Positions 34,137 through 43,102 are shown, counted from the first letter of the stretch. The stretch is 64,000 bases of DNA from Solobacterium sp. (GCA_017404505.1 JAFRCE010000017.1:1-64000), one strand, 5' to 3'. Notes: generated from the sequence alone by a model not told the origin. A program made the numbers and translations.

Positions 34137-34603
34137 CAGTTGTTTTTCTGGATGTCTTCCGGATAGACGATGCTGGTTCCGGGATTGTTTTTCTGATACA
34201 GAACGGGAACCTGGCAGCCGATATACTGACGATCCTCGTCCAGCATCTTTTCCAGTTCAGGCTCACAGCCTTCCGTGTAGTCGCCATAGTGCCGCAAAGT
34301 GCAGACGGCGGTATGTGTATGGCCGCTCTGTCCGGAATTGAAGACGATGTCAGCGACCGTATAGGGATCACCCGTCGGATCGAGCAGCCGGACATTTCTG
34401 ATCGTGCCGAGGGTCTCGGCAAAGCCGGCGATATGATACATCCTCACGGCCATATAGAATACCGGCAGCAGAGCCAGAAGACCGAGCACTTTCAGCCATG
34501 GCCAGAAGATGGACAGCAGCAGCGGCAGCAGGGCCAGTGCGGCTGAGAGGGTCAGACAGCGCCGTGCCGTGCGGACGAACAGTCTGTTTTTGTATTCAGA
34601 CAT
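34136..34603 (-). CDS. Hypothetical two-helix membrane protein, 155 aa
   Basis: Two close transmembrane helices (about 15-33 and 37-54), then a cytosolic beta-rich domain (LGTIRNVRLLDPTGDPYTVADIVFNSGQSGHTHTAVC is its opening, read in short strands) ending with VPVLYQKNNPGTSIVYPED. The layout resembles small DUF3592-like proteins, but the match is weak. No ribosome site is visible; the start lies 5 nt after the stop of the SseB-like gene, so it is translated by coupling. Confidence 0.6.
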   Translation of the reverse strand: MSEYKNRLFVRTARRCLTLSAALALLPLLLSIFWPWLKVLGLLALLPVFYMAVRMYHIAGFAETLGTIRNVRLLDPTGDPYTVADIVFNSGQSGHTHTAVCTLRHYGDYTEGCEPELEKMLDEDRQYIGCQVPVLYQKNNPGTSIVYPEDIQKNN

Positions 34604-34608
34604 ACGGT

Positions 34609-35421
34609 TCAGAAGAAGAGTCCTTTCTTTTTCCGGGCATAGAATGGATTTCCATCGGCTGCTCTTTTACCGAAACTGTCACTGTAGGAAATCATATCGA
34701 TGTACATGCCTTTGTCAAGATGCCCTCTGGCGGCTTTTGAGAGAGCCTCGAAGAGCGGTGTTTTATCGCCTTTGTGATCAACGATCAGCAGCCAGCTTTT
34801 TTCGTCTTCCTTGATCATCAGCTTCAGCCACATGTTTCGGATCTCCGGATAGTTTTCCGCGGTGCTCCGTAACGCGTCCTTCAGCGGTTTGGGATCCTCA
34901 GCCGGATCGCCAAGCATCACTTTCGTGTCTTTTTCGACCTGATGTTCGGTATGTCCGGAAGTCTTAAGCTCCTTGTGCTCATGAAAGCGCCGCAGGGTTT
35001 CCTTATTGAAAGCGAGATTGTCGGAGAAGGGATTGATCACCGCACCGGCGTCGACATTCTGCAGCAGAGCCCATAAATCGTCAAATGACACGACGAAGGT
35101 CTGGATGTTTTTCTTCATGTCATCCGGACATCTGGCGATCTCCTGCCAGTCGGTAAACAGCGGATAGTATTTTGCTCCGTCACCCGCCGTCAGAACGGTC
35201 ACGTTGAAGCGGCCGTCTTTTTTGATGACAGCGGCGTTCGGACCCGTTTTTTCAATAAACTTTTCATCGATCTGCACCGGCAGCAGAAGCCGGGCGTTCT
35301 CCACAAATTCTTCGGCGACAGCGTTGATTCTGTCGCTCTTTTCCTCGCGGTTTTCCGCGGGTGTTTCATTGTATTTCTTCAGCAGGGAAGACAATACGGG
35401 ATTTTTGACAGGTTCACTCAT
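34609..35421 (-). CDS. SseB-family protein with C-terminal SseB-like domain
   Basis: A 270-aa soluble protein. The central segment (ARLLLPVQIDEKF, FNVTVLTAGDGAKYYPLFTDWQEIARC, AGAVINPFSDNLAFNK) is the SseB N-terminal domain, and residues about 165-270 correspond to the SseB C-terminal domain (WLKLMIKEDEKSWLLIVDHKGD...LFEALSKAARGHLDKGMYIDMISY). SseB was named for serine sensitivity in E. coli; its biochemical role is unclear. GAAGGAAAC supports ATG at 35421 over 35445. Cotranscribed with the downstream membrane protein. Confidence 0.7.
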   Translation of the reverse strand: MSEPVKNPVLSSLLKKYNETPAENREEKSDRINAVAEEFVENARLLLPVQIDEKFIEKTGPNAAVIKKDGRFNVTVLTAGDGAKYYPLFTDWQEIARCPDDMKKNIQTFVVSFDDLWALLQNVDAGAVINPFSDNLAFNKETLRRFHEHKELKTSGHTEHQVEKDTKVMLGDPAEDPKPLKDALRSTAENYPEIRNMWLKLMIKEDEKSWLLIVDHKGDKTPLFEALSKAARGHLDKGMYIDMISYSDSFGKRAADGNPFYARKKKGLFF

Positions 35422-35531
35422 AGTCGTTTCCTTCTTCTCTCCCATATGTTACTGCATTCGTCCGCCGCATGCACGCTCCTTGTATGTATTTTCTGCTCTG
35501 TTATGATGGAAGAAAAGAAAGTGAGAACAGG

Positions 35532-36563
35532 ATGGAATACAATAGACACACACAATATCTTCTCGATGTCACGCAGCGGCTGCTGGCCGTCGATTCACCA
35601 ACCGGCTTTACCAATGCCGTATCAAAGGCTGCCTTACAGGAATTCACGGATCTCGGTCTGAGGGCGGAAATCACCCGGAAAGGCTGCGTTCTCTGCGACC
35701 TGGGCGGCGAAGGCCGGCCGCTGATCGTTACCGCTCACCTTGACACGCTTGGCGGCATCGTCGCGGAAGTCAAAGCCAACGGACGCCTGAAGCTGTCCAA
35801 CCTAGGCGGTATGAAGGCCGTCAACTGCGAAACGGAAAATGTCCGCATCTATGCCCGCAACGGTAAGGTATACGACGGCTGTCTGCAGCTCAACGATCCT
35901 TCCGTCCACGTCAATCCGAAATCAGCAACGGAAGAACGAAACTTCGACACGACGGAAATCGTCATCGACGAAGACGTCCACAGCAAGGAAGACACGCTGG
36001 CGCTGGGGATCACCAACGGCTGCTTTGTCTGCTTTGATCCGCGCACGGTCATTACCGAATCCGGCTATCTGAAGTCCCGTTATCTGGATGACAAGCTGGC
36101 TGCCGGCATTCTTTTCGCCCTGGCGAAGAAAGTCAGCGAAGGAACGCTCCGTCTGAAGCGCAAAGTATATCTGTTCCTGACAACGTATGAAGAAGTCGGC
36201 CACGGCGGCCAGGGCGGCCTTCCGGCTGATGCGGAAGAGATCCTGGCGGTCGATATGGGATGTGTCGGCCTCGGTCTTGAGGGAAGTGAGAGAAAAGTTT
36301 CCATCTGCGCCAAGGATGCCCATGGTCCCTATGACTACGACGTTACCAGTGAACTGGTGCGGCTGGCTGAAGAAAACGGTCTGCAGTACGCGGTCGATAT
36401 CTATCTCAGCTACAGCTCGGATGCCCAGGCGGCCGTCAATGCCGGCAGCGATATGAAACATGCTCTGATCGGTCCGGGTGTCTACGCATCACACGGCTAT
36501 GAAAGAAGCCACGTGGAAGGCGCCGAAAACACCCTGGCACTTCTGGAAGCGTATCTTTCGTGA
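35532..36563 (+). CDS. M42-family glutamyl/aminopeptidase
   Basis: A 343-aa dinuclear metallopeptidase of the M42 (PepA/FrvX/YsdC) family, cytosolic, usually a dodecameric tetrahedral assembly trimming peptides. Metal and catalytic motifs are His69/Asp71 in VTAHLDTLG, Asp in SRYLDDKLAAG, the Glu pair in TTYEEVGHGG, Asp in LAVDMG and the final His in YASHGYERSH. AAGTGAG is the ribosome site; upstream ATGs at 35469 and earlier lack one. Adjacent genes are unrelated. Confidence 0.88.
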   Translation: MEYNRHTQYLLDVTQRLLAVDSPTGFTNAVSKAALQEFTDLGLRAEITRKGCVLCDLGGEGRPLIVTAHLDTLGGIVAEVKANGRLKLSNLGGMKAVNCETENVRIYARNGKVYDGCLQLNDPSVHVNPKSATEERNFDTTEIVIDEDVHSKEDTLALGITNGCFVCFDPRTVITESGYLKSRYLDDKLAAGILFALAKKVSEGTLRLKRKVYLFLTTYEEVGHGGQGGLPADAEEILAVDMGCVGLGLEGSERKVSICAKDAHGPYDYDVTSELVRLAEENGLQYAVDIYLSYSSDAQAAVNAGSDMKHALIGPGVYASHGYERSHVEGAENTLALLEAYLS

Positions 36564-36593
36564 AGAAAGAATAACGTTTATAACCGGCGCGCG

Positions 36594-36623
36594 TTGTACA
36601 AAGAAACGTGAAAAACGTATAAT
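36594..36623 (+). promoter_or_regulatory. Promoter of the 36.65-kb lipoprotein gene
   Basis: TTGTAC (36594-36599), 18-bp spacer, TATAAT (36618-36623); AAAGGAAGG follows as ribosome site. Confidence 0.65.
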
Positions 36624-36651
36624 GAGGGCAGAACGGAAAGGAAGGCCGGAC

Positions 36652-37290
36652 ATGAAAAAAAGAAATCGGCGGATCGCTGCTATGATGAGTTTCGGCATAA
36701 TGCTCAGCGGCTGCTCTGCCAGCCAGGAAGAAACCGGCACGGTTCCTGAAGATCTCGAGTTCACCAAAACGATGGTCATGAATGTCGAGATGGAACTGCC
36801 TCCGTTAGTTCCGGTCTCCTACGGTGATGACGATTATGAGGATGATGGAGATGCGACAGTACTGAATACTGAGTCTGCTTTCATCAGTATGGTTTACCTA
36901 AACACGGATCTGGCTGTCTACCGCACGGATTTCGAAGATGACATGACAGGCTATGAAAAAGGCGTGTATACATCAGCCGAGAATATGCTTTCCGCTGTCA
37001 GTGACGATCTGATCGAGGGCGAGCGGATCGAGGATGTTACCATCGACGGTCATGACGCATTCTGCTATTATGCGAGGATACCTGATCCGGATGATAAAAA
37101 CAGTGATTTACAGACATATAACTATCTTGTCCTGATTGACCGTCATGTCTATAATTTCTACTTCGAGGCATCGCTTCCGCAGTCAGAAGTGGAAAATCTG
37201 AAAGCCCTGGTCGAACGCATTGTGAATTCCATCCGGATCCTGCCGGTGGATGATTCGTCCGAAACTGAGGAAACAGAAGCAAAATCCTGA
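36652..37290 (+). CDS. Lipoprotein of unknown function, 212 aa
   Basis: The lipobox MLSGC places the lipidated Cys at about residue 21. The mature protein is strongly acidic (DDDYEDDGDA; SSETEETEAKS tail) and otherwise a single small alpha/beta domain with a conserved-looking core (GHDAFCYYARIPDP, YNYLVLIDRHVYNFYFEASLP). It resembles in outline PsbP/DUF1795-like lipoproteins, but I am not sure. Surface-anchored. Flanked by a good promoter and a strong terminator. Confidence 0.65.
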   Translation: MKKRNRRIAAMMSFGIMLSGCSASQEETGTVPEDLEFTKTMVMNVEMELPPLVPVSYGDDDYEDDGDATVLNTESAFISMVYLNTDLAVYRTDFEDDMTGYEKGVYTSAENMLSAVSDDLIEGERIEDVTIDGHDAFCYYARIPDPDDKNSDLQTYNYLVLIDRHVYNFYFEASLPQSEVENLKALVERIVNSIRILPVDDSSETEETEAKS

Positions 37291-37303
37291 TCTTTCCGAC
37301 CCA

Positions 37304-37338
37304 GAAAAAAAGCTCATACACACGTGTATGAGTTTTTT
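37304..37338. terminator. Bidirectional terminator
   Basis: AAAAAAGCTCATACAC pairs with GTGTATGAGTTTTTT; it ends both the plus-strand lipoprotein gene and the minus-strand lipase gene. Confidence 0.9.
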
Positions 37339-37348
37339 CTTGTTCTGT

Positions 37349-39973
37349 TTACTGTTCCGGCAGCGGCTGTTCGGCCGGCGGGGTTTCCTCGTCGTAAACC
37401 GGAACCAGTCTGGCGATCGGCATGCGAACACCGGTTGAGGCAAGGGTGCCGATACCGGCATAATAAGTGCCGAGGGAAACCAGATGCGGCAGGAATTCCG
37501 TGCTGATCCTGAGAACGTTGGTGGCGATCAGCAGTATGCCGCCGAGCAGAAGCAGGATCGAACCGGCAAAGCACCGGCGCGGCAGCGGGAAGGAACAGAC
37601 GACCATATACAGAGCGCTGAGCAGATAGCCGAAGGCGAGCAGACGGTCAGCCTGGAAATTTCCTTCCAGGCCCATGGTGACACCGAAGGAAACGGCGGCC
37701 AGGATAATAAAGATCTTATACTGTTGCCAGTCCGGCTTTTCTACCTGGCAGTAGGCGTAGACCAGCAGGCCGTAACAGGACATATGGAAGATGGTGCCGA
37801 TACGGAGGTTGACACGCGTCGTCACGTCTGCGATACACAGCGCCGCCAGGGAAATGACAATCATCATGTTCAGCTTTGTCTTATGATTCTTATAGCCGAT
37901 CCAGGCAACCAGGACAGACAGAAGTCCGATCAGTCCCTTGAAAACCAGATGAATCAGCAGATCTTCCGGATACAGGACGGCGAAGAATTCCTCGATGACG
38001 AAGAGTGAGAACATGAAGAAGAAGCAGAACAGTGGCAGAGAATGGAATTTCTCGTCCGGCTTGATCCAGCCGATCTTCTTCAGCCAGTTGAAACGGAAGC
38101 GGGTGACCAGCCAGACGATCTGGTACATCAGGATCGAAACGGCTATGATAACCGCCGCGATCACCAGCATCATGATCGTGCGCCAGGTCAGGTTCAGCAT
38201 ATTGTGACGTTCCGCCGCGATGACGGTGGAAGTGTCGAGATATTCATCCGATTCGTAAATGATGACGGCGGAAGAATCTTCCGGTTTTGAAGAGAGAACC
38301 TGTCCGTCGGTTGTCAGCGTCATGGAAATGGTATCTTCATCATCCAGAAAATAGTAGTTTCTGATCGTGTGCTCCGGGGAGTGATGTCCGACCCGGTAGG
38401 CTGCGTTGGTCAGACCCATGAGAATGATTTCATCACTGTATGCCGTAACGTCCAGCTGATATTCTTTGTCGTTGGGAATCTGAGCGGTAATACCGTCATC
38501 TGACTGCAGCAGATAGACGTTCTGGTCAAGCGAGGAAGGATCGAGGTCATCGATCTTTTCGACCAGCTGACCGTCCCGGTACAGTTCCACGGCCAGGCTG
38601 CCGTTCGAATGATCCAGGTATATGTATTGGAAGGTATCCTGCTCGGAGTAGAGATTTTCACCGCGGTCGGCCGAGAAGACCCACGAGATATACAGTTCCG
38701 GCGTATGCGCCTGGGCCATATTGGAAGACAGGGAAGCTTCCTTTTTCCATTTCCGCTGGGCGTTCCTGTTCGTGGCGGAATCGATCAGCAGATAAGTCAT
38801 GTAGTTCAGCAGGGAATTCGCCTCGTGGCGGACGTCCTTGTCCATCAGCAGCGGTTCGGACGCGATGCTCAGAATACGGGCGAGAATATTGATCGGTGAA
38901 CGGTCGGCCCAGAGATGGATCAGTTCATCCTGCAGGGCGAGGCGGTATGTCTTGGCATCCGGCACGATCTTCAGGAAGTAGTCCAGGATATTGCGGATAT
39001 GCTTGTCCATATCCGGATTGACCCAGTAATCGATGCCGGTGATTTCCTTGTAGACGGCATTGGCTTTCAGACGTTTCTCCTGAAAGTCGGAATCCGTTTC
39101 AAGGGAAGGCGTGGAATACGTCACACCGTAACGGTCATAGCCCCAGTCCGCGAAAGGAACCAGCGGCACCGGATCGGTCTTGCCGACGATGTTGTAGATA
39201 TTCTGATACTGTCCGCTTTTCGGATCACGGGTGGTCCGCGGCGTCGCGAAGGTATAGGCGAAGACGTTGCTTTCACCAAGCAGATCGGAATCGCTCAGCC
39301 ATGCGGCGGTAATATTGGAAACGGCAGCCGCCCGGGAGAAGCCGGTGATCCAGACTTTGATCGGTCCGGAAAGGTGATGGCTGGAAATATAACCGAACAC
39401 CCGGTCATAGATCAGCCGGGAAGAACGCTGGAATCCATCATGCAGTTCTTCGTTTTCGTAATCGTCACCGAGAATGCTGAAATTGGATTCCCATTCATCA
39501 AGATACCCCTGGCCGCAGACGCCGATGGCGATCAGTTCAAAGGCATCGTCACCTTCACCGATCTTCTGATGGCCCATGACAGTGGAAACCGTGTAAATGC
39601 TCGGATTCTTGTCATAATCGTCACTCTGCATCTCAACGAAGCCGGCCTGATCCAGAAAGGAAATGGCACTGGCGTCAGCCGAGCGGTTCGGATCGGAATA
39701 CTTATTGCTGGGCCGGAAGGAAGCCACCGCGAAACCGAGCGACAGCTTGGCCAGATCATGGTTGTAGATATGGGCGTCCGCATCGAACCATCTCGCGTTG
39801 AAAGGCACCTTCAGGGTATTGTCATGCTGGGAGGTCATGACGTAATAGGTCGCATTCAGTTCAATTGTGCCGTCCTCATATTCATTTTCATCCGCTTTGA
39901 CGCGAAGCACGGATGTCATCAGCATCAGCATGCAGAAAAAAAATATGGACAGTTGTCTAATCATTTTCTTCAT
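37349..39973 (-). CDS. Secreted class-3 lipase domain fused to a YhhN-like multi-helix membrane domain
   Basis: An 874-aa protein. Signal peptide about residues 1-27. The extracellular part to about 590 has a lipase-3 type alpha/beta-hydrolase core, with nucleophile Ser213 in VWITGFSRAAAVSN, preceded by YLDEWESNF and followed by FATPRTTRD and NIVGKTDPVPLVPF. One helix (about 598-620) leads to a further seven or eight helices from about 660. That region matches YhhN/TMEM86 proteins in pattern (FKGLIGLLSVLVAWIG; CIADVTTRVNLRIG; YYAGIGTL), but the second family Asp is replaced (LIATNVLRI). It may degrade membrane or host lipids. A TAGAAT box 7 nt before ATG 39973 suggests a leaderless start; 39982 is the alternative. 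Confidence 0.7.
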   Translation of the reverse strand: MKKMIRQLSIFFFCMLMLMTSVLRVKADENEYEDGTIELNATYYVMTSQHDNTLKVPFNARWFDADAHIYNHDLAKLSLGFAVASFRPSNKYSDPNRSADASAISFLDQAGFVEMQSDDYDKNPSIYTVSTVMGHQKIGEGDDAFELIAIGVCGQGYLDEWESNFSILGDDYENEELHDGFQRSSRLIYDRVFGYISSHHLSGPIKVWITGFSRAAAVSNITAAWLSDSDLLGESNVFAYTFATPRTTRDPKSGQYQNIYNIVGKTDPVPLVPFADWGYDRYGVTYSTPSLETDSDFQEKRLKANAVYKEITGIDYWVNPDMDKHIRNILDYFLKIVPDAKTYRLALQDELIHLWADRSPINILARILSIASEPLLMDKDVRHEANSLLNYMTYLLIDSATNRNAQRKWKKEASLSSNMAQAHTPELYISWVFSADRGENLYSEQDTFQYIYLDHSNGSLAVELYRDGQLVEKIDDLDPSSLDQNVYLLQSDDGITAQIPNDKEYQLDVTAYSDEIILMGLTNAAYRVGHHSPEHTIRNYYFLDDEDTISMTLTTDGQVLSSKPEDSSAVIIYESDEYLDTSTVIAAERHNMLNLTWRTIMMLVIAAVIIAVSILMYQIVWLVTRFRFNWLKKIGWIKPDEKFHSLPLFCFFFMFSLFVIEEFFAVLYPEDLLIHLVFKGLIGLLSVLVAWIGYKNHKTKLNMMIVISLAALCIADVTTRVNLRIGTIFHMSCYGLLVYAYCQVEKPDWQQYKIFIILAAVSFGVTMGLEGNFQADRLLAFGYLLSALYMVVCSFPLPRRCFAGSILLLLGGILLIATNVLRISTEFLPHLVSLGTYYAGIGTLASTGVRMPIARLVPVYDEETPPAEQPLPEQ

Positions 39974-39994
39974 AATAATCATTCTAACAGCATT

Positions 39995-40429
39995 CTATTC
40001 AAATGGTTCAGTTTTCCGAGATCCAATTTGCAGATCGGCAATGTCGTCGAGGGAAATCTTCTGGCCATCGCCGGTGATCAGGAGGCGATGGATGAGATCC
40101 AGCCGCCGGATCCGGACGGTTTCCGTCAGATAGCGGCCGCCACTTTTCTTTTCGTCCGCCACGAAGCGGGTCAGTGTCACTTCCGGCCGCTCTTTGATAT
40201 GCGGCATGAGAAGGGCGAATTTCTGATTCAGCTGGGCCAGTTCCTCTTCGCTCAGCACCGTTTTTTCGTCGGTCAGCCGGGCGGTTTCCTTCACCGCGTC
40301 ATCGTAGCCGCTCAGGGCGGCGAAAGGTGAGAACTGAGCTGCCCGCTCGAGCAGGCTCATGCGGGGATGGGAAGCGGATTCCGGATGCGGCAGGGCAATG
40401 ATATCGTCATATTCATGTATGTCTTTCAT
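39995..40429 (-). CDS. YolD-like protein, partner of the Y-family polymerase
   Basis: A 144-aa protein of the YolD-like family: SLLERAAQFSPFAALSGYDDAVKETARLTDEK is the family opening, followed by a beta-rich segment ending QKISLDDIADLQI. YolD-like proteins sit beside UvrX/UmuC-type polymerases in Firmicutes and may play the role of UmuD. Its start overlaps the polymerase stop by 4 nt, so both are made together. Confidence 0.85.
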   Translation of the reverse strand: MKDIHEYDDIIALPHPESASHPRMSLLERAAQFSPFAALSGYDDAVKETARLTDEKTVLSEEELAQLNQKFALLMPHIKERPEVTLTRFVADEKKSGGRYLTETVRIRRLDLIHRLLITGDGQKISLDDIADLQIGSRKTEPFE

Positions 40430-41910
40430 CCCTTATGCCCTCCGATCTGCATGTTTCTTTCCTTGCCGGTGGCGCCGTCTTCCAGACTGGTGCCTTTCAG
40501 CACGGCGTTCTTGCCGAACTTCTGACGGATGCCGACCATCGCCTGCTGGATCTTTTCGTCTTTCGCGAGTTCCTTTTCTTCCTCTTCATGCGATACGGCC
40601 GGTGTCTGGAACAGATCAAACTGCTCGATGACCGTCTGGTTTTTCACGCTGCCTTTTGGACGGACATTGCCAAGGTTCAGATAGAAGCGGCGGACCATCA
40701 GTGACGGATCCACGTGCTCGTCATAGATCTTCAGAAAAGCGTCCGTGATGAGACGGGAGCTGTCCGTATAACGGGTCAGGCGCACGTTTCCGGAAGCGGC
40801 TTTCGGCATGCGGCGGCCATACCAGTCACTGGCATAGTCACCGTGATAATTCTCGATGCCGACGGTGCCGTCATAGCCGACGCTCATCGCCACGGCATTG
40901 CATACCAGGCCTTTTTCCGTCATCTGCAGACAGAGACTGTCAGCCATTTCCCGGACGATGATCCTGCCTTTTTCAAAAGGATAGGGACCGGCCAGCACCT
41001 GACCGTTTGTCAGCGAATGGTTTTCCGGAACATAGGCTTTGATGGCTTCCATGGTACAGGGTTCATATCCCCATGCGTGATCGATGATCAGTTCGGCATT
41101 GACGCCGAATTCTTTGTACAGCAGGTCTTCTTTCCGCAGTGAAAAACGGGCCAGATCACCCATGGTCCGGATGCCGTATTGATCGAGCCGGCGGGCAATG
41201 CCTTTGCCGATGCGCCAGAAATCGGTCAGCGGCTGATGGTTCCACAGTTGCCGGCGGTAACTCATCTCGTCCAGTTCGGCGATGCGCACGCCGTCCTGAT
41301 CGGCCGGAATATGCTTGGCCACGATATCCATGGCGACTTTGGCGAGATACAGATTGGTGCCGATACCGGTGGTGGCGGTGATGCCGGTCGTGCTGAGAAC
41401 GTCGCGGATCATGGTCATCGCCAGCTGATGACCGCTCATCCGGTAAGTCTTCAGATATTTTGTCGCATCGATGAACACTTCGTCGATGGAATAGACATGG
41501 ATGTCTTCCGGAGCGATGTATTTCAGATAGATCTGATAGATCTTCGTGCTGTAGTCCATATAAAAAGCCATCCGCGGCACGGCTGTGACATAGCTCAGGG
41601 CAAGATCCCGGTTCTTTTTCAGATCCGGATCATGAAAGGAACTGCCGTTCAGTCTGCCCCGGGAAGAATTCCTCTGCCGCTGCTGATTGATCTCCTTGAC
41701 TTTTTGTTCCACCTCGAAAAGACGCGGCCGGCCGCTGATGCCGTAAGCTTTCAGGGAAGGGGATACGGCCAGACAGATCGTCTTGCTGGAACGGCTCTCG
41801 TCGGCGACTACCAGATTGGTCGTCAAAGGATCCAGATGACGCTCCACGCATTCCACCGAAGCGTAAAAGGATTTCAGATCGATCGCGATGTAAGTGCGCT
41901 GTTCATTCAT
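40426..41910 (-). CDS. Y-family translesion DNA polymerase (UmuC/UvrX-like)
   Basis: A 494-aa polymerase with catalytic carboxylates Asp11 in IAIDLKSFYASVEC and Asp143/Glu144 in YSIDEVFID, a helix-hairpin-helix region (GIGKGIARRLDQYGIRTMGDLA) and a little-finger domain. It should bypass damaged template bases, giving mutagenic tolerance. An extended -10 (TGC-TATACT, near 41939-41931 on the minus strand) is the likely promoter; I see no clear LexA box. The Shine-Dalgarno is weak. It is cotranscribed with the YolD-like gene. Confidence 0.9.
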   Translation of the reverse strand: MNEQRTYIAIDLKSFYASVECVERHLDPLTTNLVVADESRSSKTICLAVSPSLKAYGISGRPRLFEVEQKVKEINQQRQRNSSRGRLNGSSFHDPDLKKNRDLALSYVTAVPRMAFYMDYSTKIYQIYLKYIAPEDIHVYSIDEVFIDATKYLKTYRMSGHQLAMTMIRDVLSTTGITATTGIGTNLYLAKVAMDIVAKHIPADQDGVRIAELDEMSYRRQLWNHQPLTDFWRIGKGIARRLDQYGIRTMGDLARFSLRKEDLLYKEFGVNAELIIDHAWGYEPCTMEAIKAYVPENHSLTNGQVLAGPYPFEKGRIIVREMADSLCLQMTEKGLVCNAVAMSVGYDGTVGIENYHGDYASDWYGRRMPKAASGNVRLTRYTDSSRLITDAFLKIYDEHVDPSLMVRRFYLNLGNVRPKGSVKNQTVIEQFDLFQTPAVSHEEEEKELAKDEKIQQAMVGIRQKFGKNAVLKGTSLEDGATGKERNMQIGGHKG

Positions 41911-42015
41911 GCAGTAATACTCTCAAGCCAAGTATAGCAGATTAAAAGGTATTCAAAAGAAACGGTATCTGTGGTTTAATGGAATGCTGTACGTAGTGCA
42001 GCAGGAGGAACAGAA

Positions 42016-42477
42016 ATGAAAAAGTTAACAGCATTGCTTACCGCCGTTCTTCTGACTTTCAGTCTGACGGCATGTAAAACGGATACAGCGGCAGCTCCAG
42101 CTGCTGATGACGGCCAGAATCCCGTCATGAATTTCGTCGGTGTCTATGAATGCGAGAGGGCATCCATCCTGGTCGAAGCCAAAGGCCAGAACGAAGCGGC
42201 ATTCACCGTCAACTGGGGCAGCAGCGCATCGGAAAACACCGAATGGACAATGAGCGGCACCTTTGACGAAGAAGGTCTTTACGTATACTATTCCGACTGT
42301 GTCCGCCGTGATCTTGTCTACAACGAAGACGGCAGTATCAAGGAAGAAACGAAAGTCTATACCGGTGGTAAGGGTTCCATCATCTTCAAGGATGACGGCG
42401 CTCTGACTCTGACCTGGGACGATCAGGCGGAGCACGCGGCCGACGGCATGACGTTCACGTATCTTCTCAACAACTGA
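42016..42477 (+). CDS. Small lipoprotein, 153 aa
   Basis: Signal with lipobox SLTAC (Cys about 20), an Ala-rich linker, then one beta-sandwich-like domain with alternating strands (GVYECERASILVEAKG, FTVNWGSSASENTEWTMSGTF, GLYVYYSDCVR). No named family recognised. AGGAGGAAC is the ribosome site. Monocistronic. Confidence 0.7.
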   Translation: MKKLTALLTAVLLTFSLTACKTDTAAAPAADDGQNPVMNFVGVYECERASILVEAKGQNEAAFTVNWGSSASENTEWTMSGTFDEEGLYVYYSDCVRRDLVYNEDGSIKEETKVYTGGKGSIIFKDDGALTLTWDDQAEHAADGMTFTYLLNN

Positions 42478-42505
42478 GCACTCTGTCACAGAGGGCATCC
42501 GAATG

Positions 42506-42532
42506 AAAATGACCGCGCGGTCATTTTTCTTT
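42506..42532 (+). terminator. Terminator after the small lipoprotein gene
   Basis: AAAATGACCGC and GCGGTCATTTT form a near-continuous stem (42506-42527), then TTCTTTTTT. Confidence 0.85.
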
Positions 42533-42773
42533 TTTCGTTACTGTTCGGACTCCGGCGATACCGGGAATTGAAGAAATGCAGTGAACACAGCCACTCTCTG
42601 TGGAAGTTCACTCGTTTTTTATGATTCTTCTTTCGGCCGCACTCCGACGACAGGCGCCGCTGAGGTCTTTGTGCTGGCTTCTCACGTCTGTATATGGTTT
42701 TTCCATACCGGCTTTTAACACTGGCTGTATGGCTTCACAAAGAAGATCGCTCATCATCCCTGCGTGCATATAC
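42533..42773. other. Gene-poor interval with an orphan terminator-like hairpin
   Basis: No convincing gene. It contains AGTGAAC-ACAG...CTGT-GGAA-GTTCACT (42580-42612) followed by six T residues, a second terminator 50 nt after the first. It could end a short RNA starting in the interval. A 64-codon minus-strand frame (42608-42802) lacks a ribosome site and a recognisable product. Confidence 0.4.
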
Positions 42774-42803
42774 TTGTGGATTAATTGAACGATTTCGTAC
42801 AAT
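42774..42803 (+). promoter_or_regulatory. Promoter of the zinc-ribbon SGG protein gene
   Basis: TTGTGG (42774-42779), 18-bp spacer and TACAAT (42798-42803). GAGAAGGG is the ribosome site at about 42820. Confidence 0.5.
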
Positions 42804-42833
42804 AATTAGTATAGAAAAAGAGAAGGGATAATT

Positions 42834-43073
42834 ATGGAAGACAAAAATAAAGTTCTTTCGCAGGAAGAAGAGGAAAAGGTTTCCGGCGGCGATTTTGATA
42901 TAAATAATCCCAACCCGATCCTCAAAGTATTCTGCCACAACTGCGGTTCAGACAATCTTACCAAGGGTATGAAATTTGATTCCTATGGCAGAAAAATATA
43001 CACGTATCGCTGCAATAACTGCGGCAAGCAATGGGAGAGCCTTCCCATGCCGATGAAGCCGGATCAGATTTAA
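42834..43073 (+). CDS. SGG-motif protein with a zinc ribbon
   Basis: A 79-aa protein. The first 19 residues, MEDKNKVLSQEEEEKVSGG, match a Gly-Gly processing leader (L-S-x-E-E-x-E-x-V-S-G-G). The following 60 residues form a zinc ribbon with CHNCG at 34-38 and CNNCG at 60-64, then a Pro/Met-rich tail. A cleavable leader on a metal-binding ribbon is unusual, and the SGG could also simply be a turn. Standalone, own promoter and terminator. Function unknown. Confidence 0.65.
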   Translation: MEDKNKVLSQEEEEKVSGGDFDINNPNPILKVFCHNCGSDNLTKGMKFDSYGRKIYTYRCNNCGKQWESLPMPMKPDQI

Positions 43074-43102
43074 TTCACTGTACTGCTGACGCAGGAATGC
43101 GG

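Noticed and set aside
38915-40330. Plus-strand frame of 471 codons opposite the lipase gene
   Set aside because: The minus strand encodes a signal peptide, a lipase motif and membrane helices plus YolD; the plus frame has no recognisable features.
42608-42802. Minus-strand 64-codon frame in a gene-poor interval
   Set aside because: No ribosome site, no recognised domain, and it overlaps a hairpin; not enough to call a gene.
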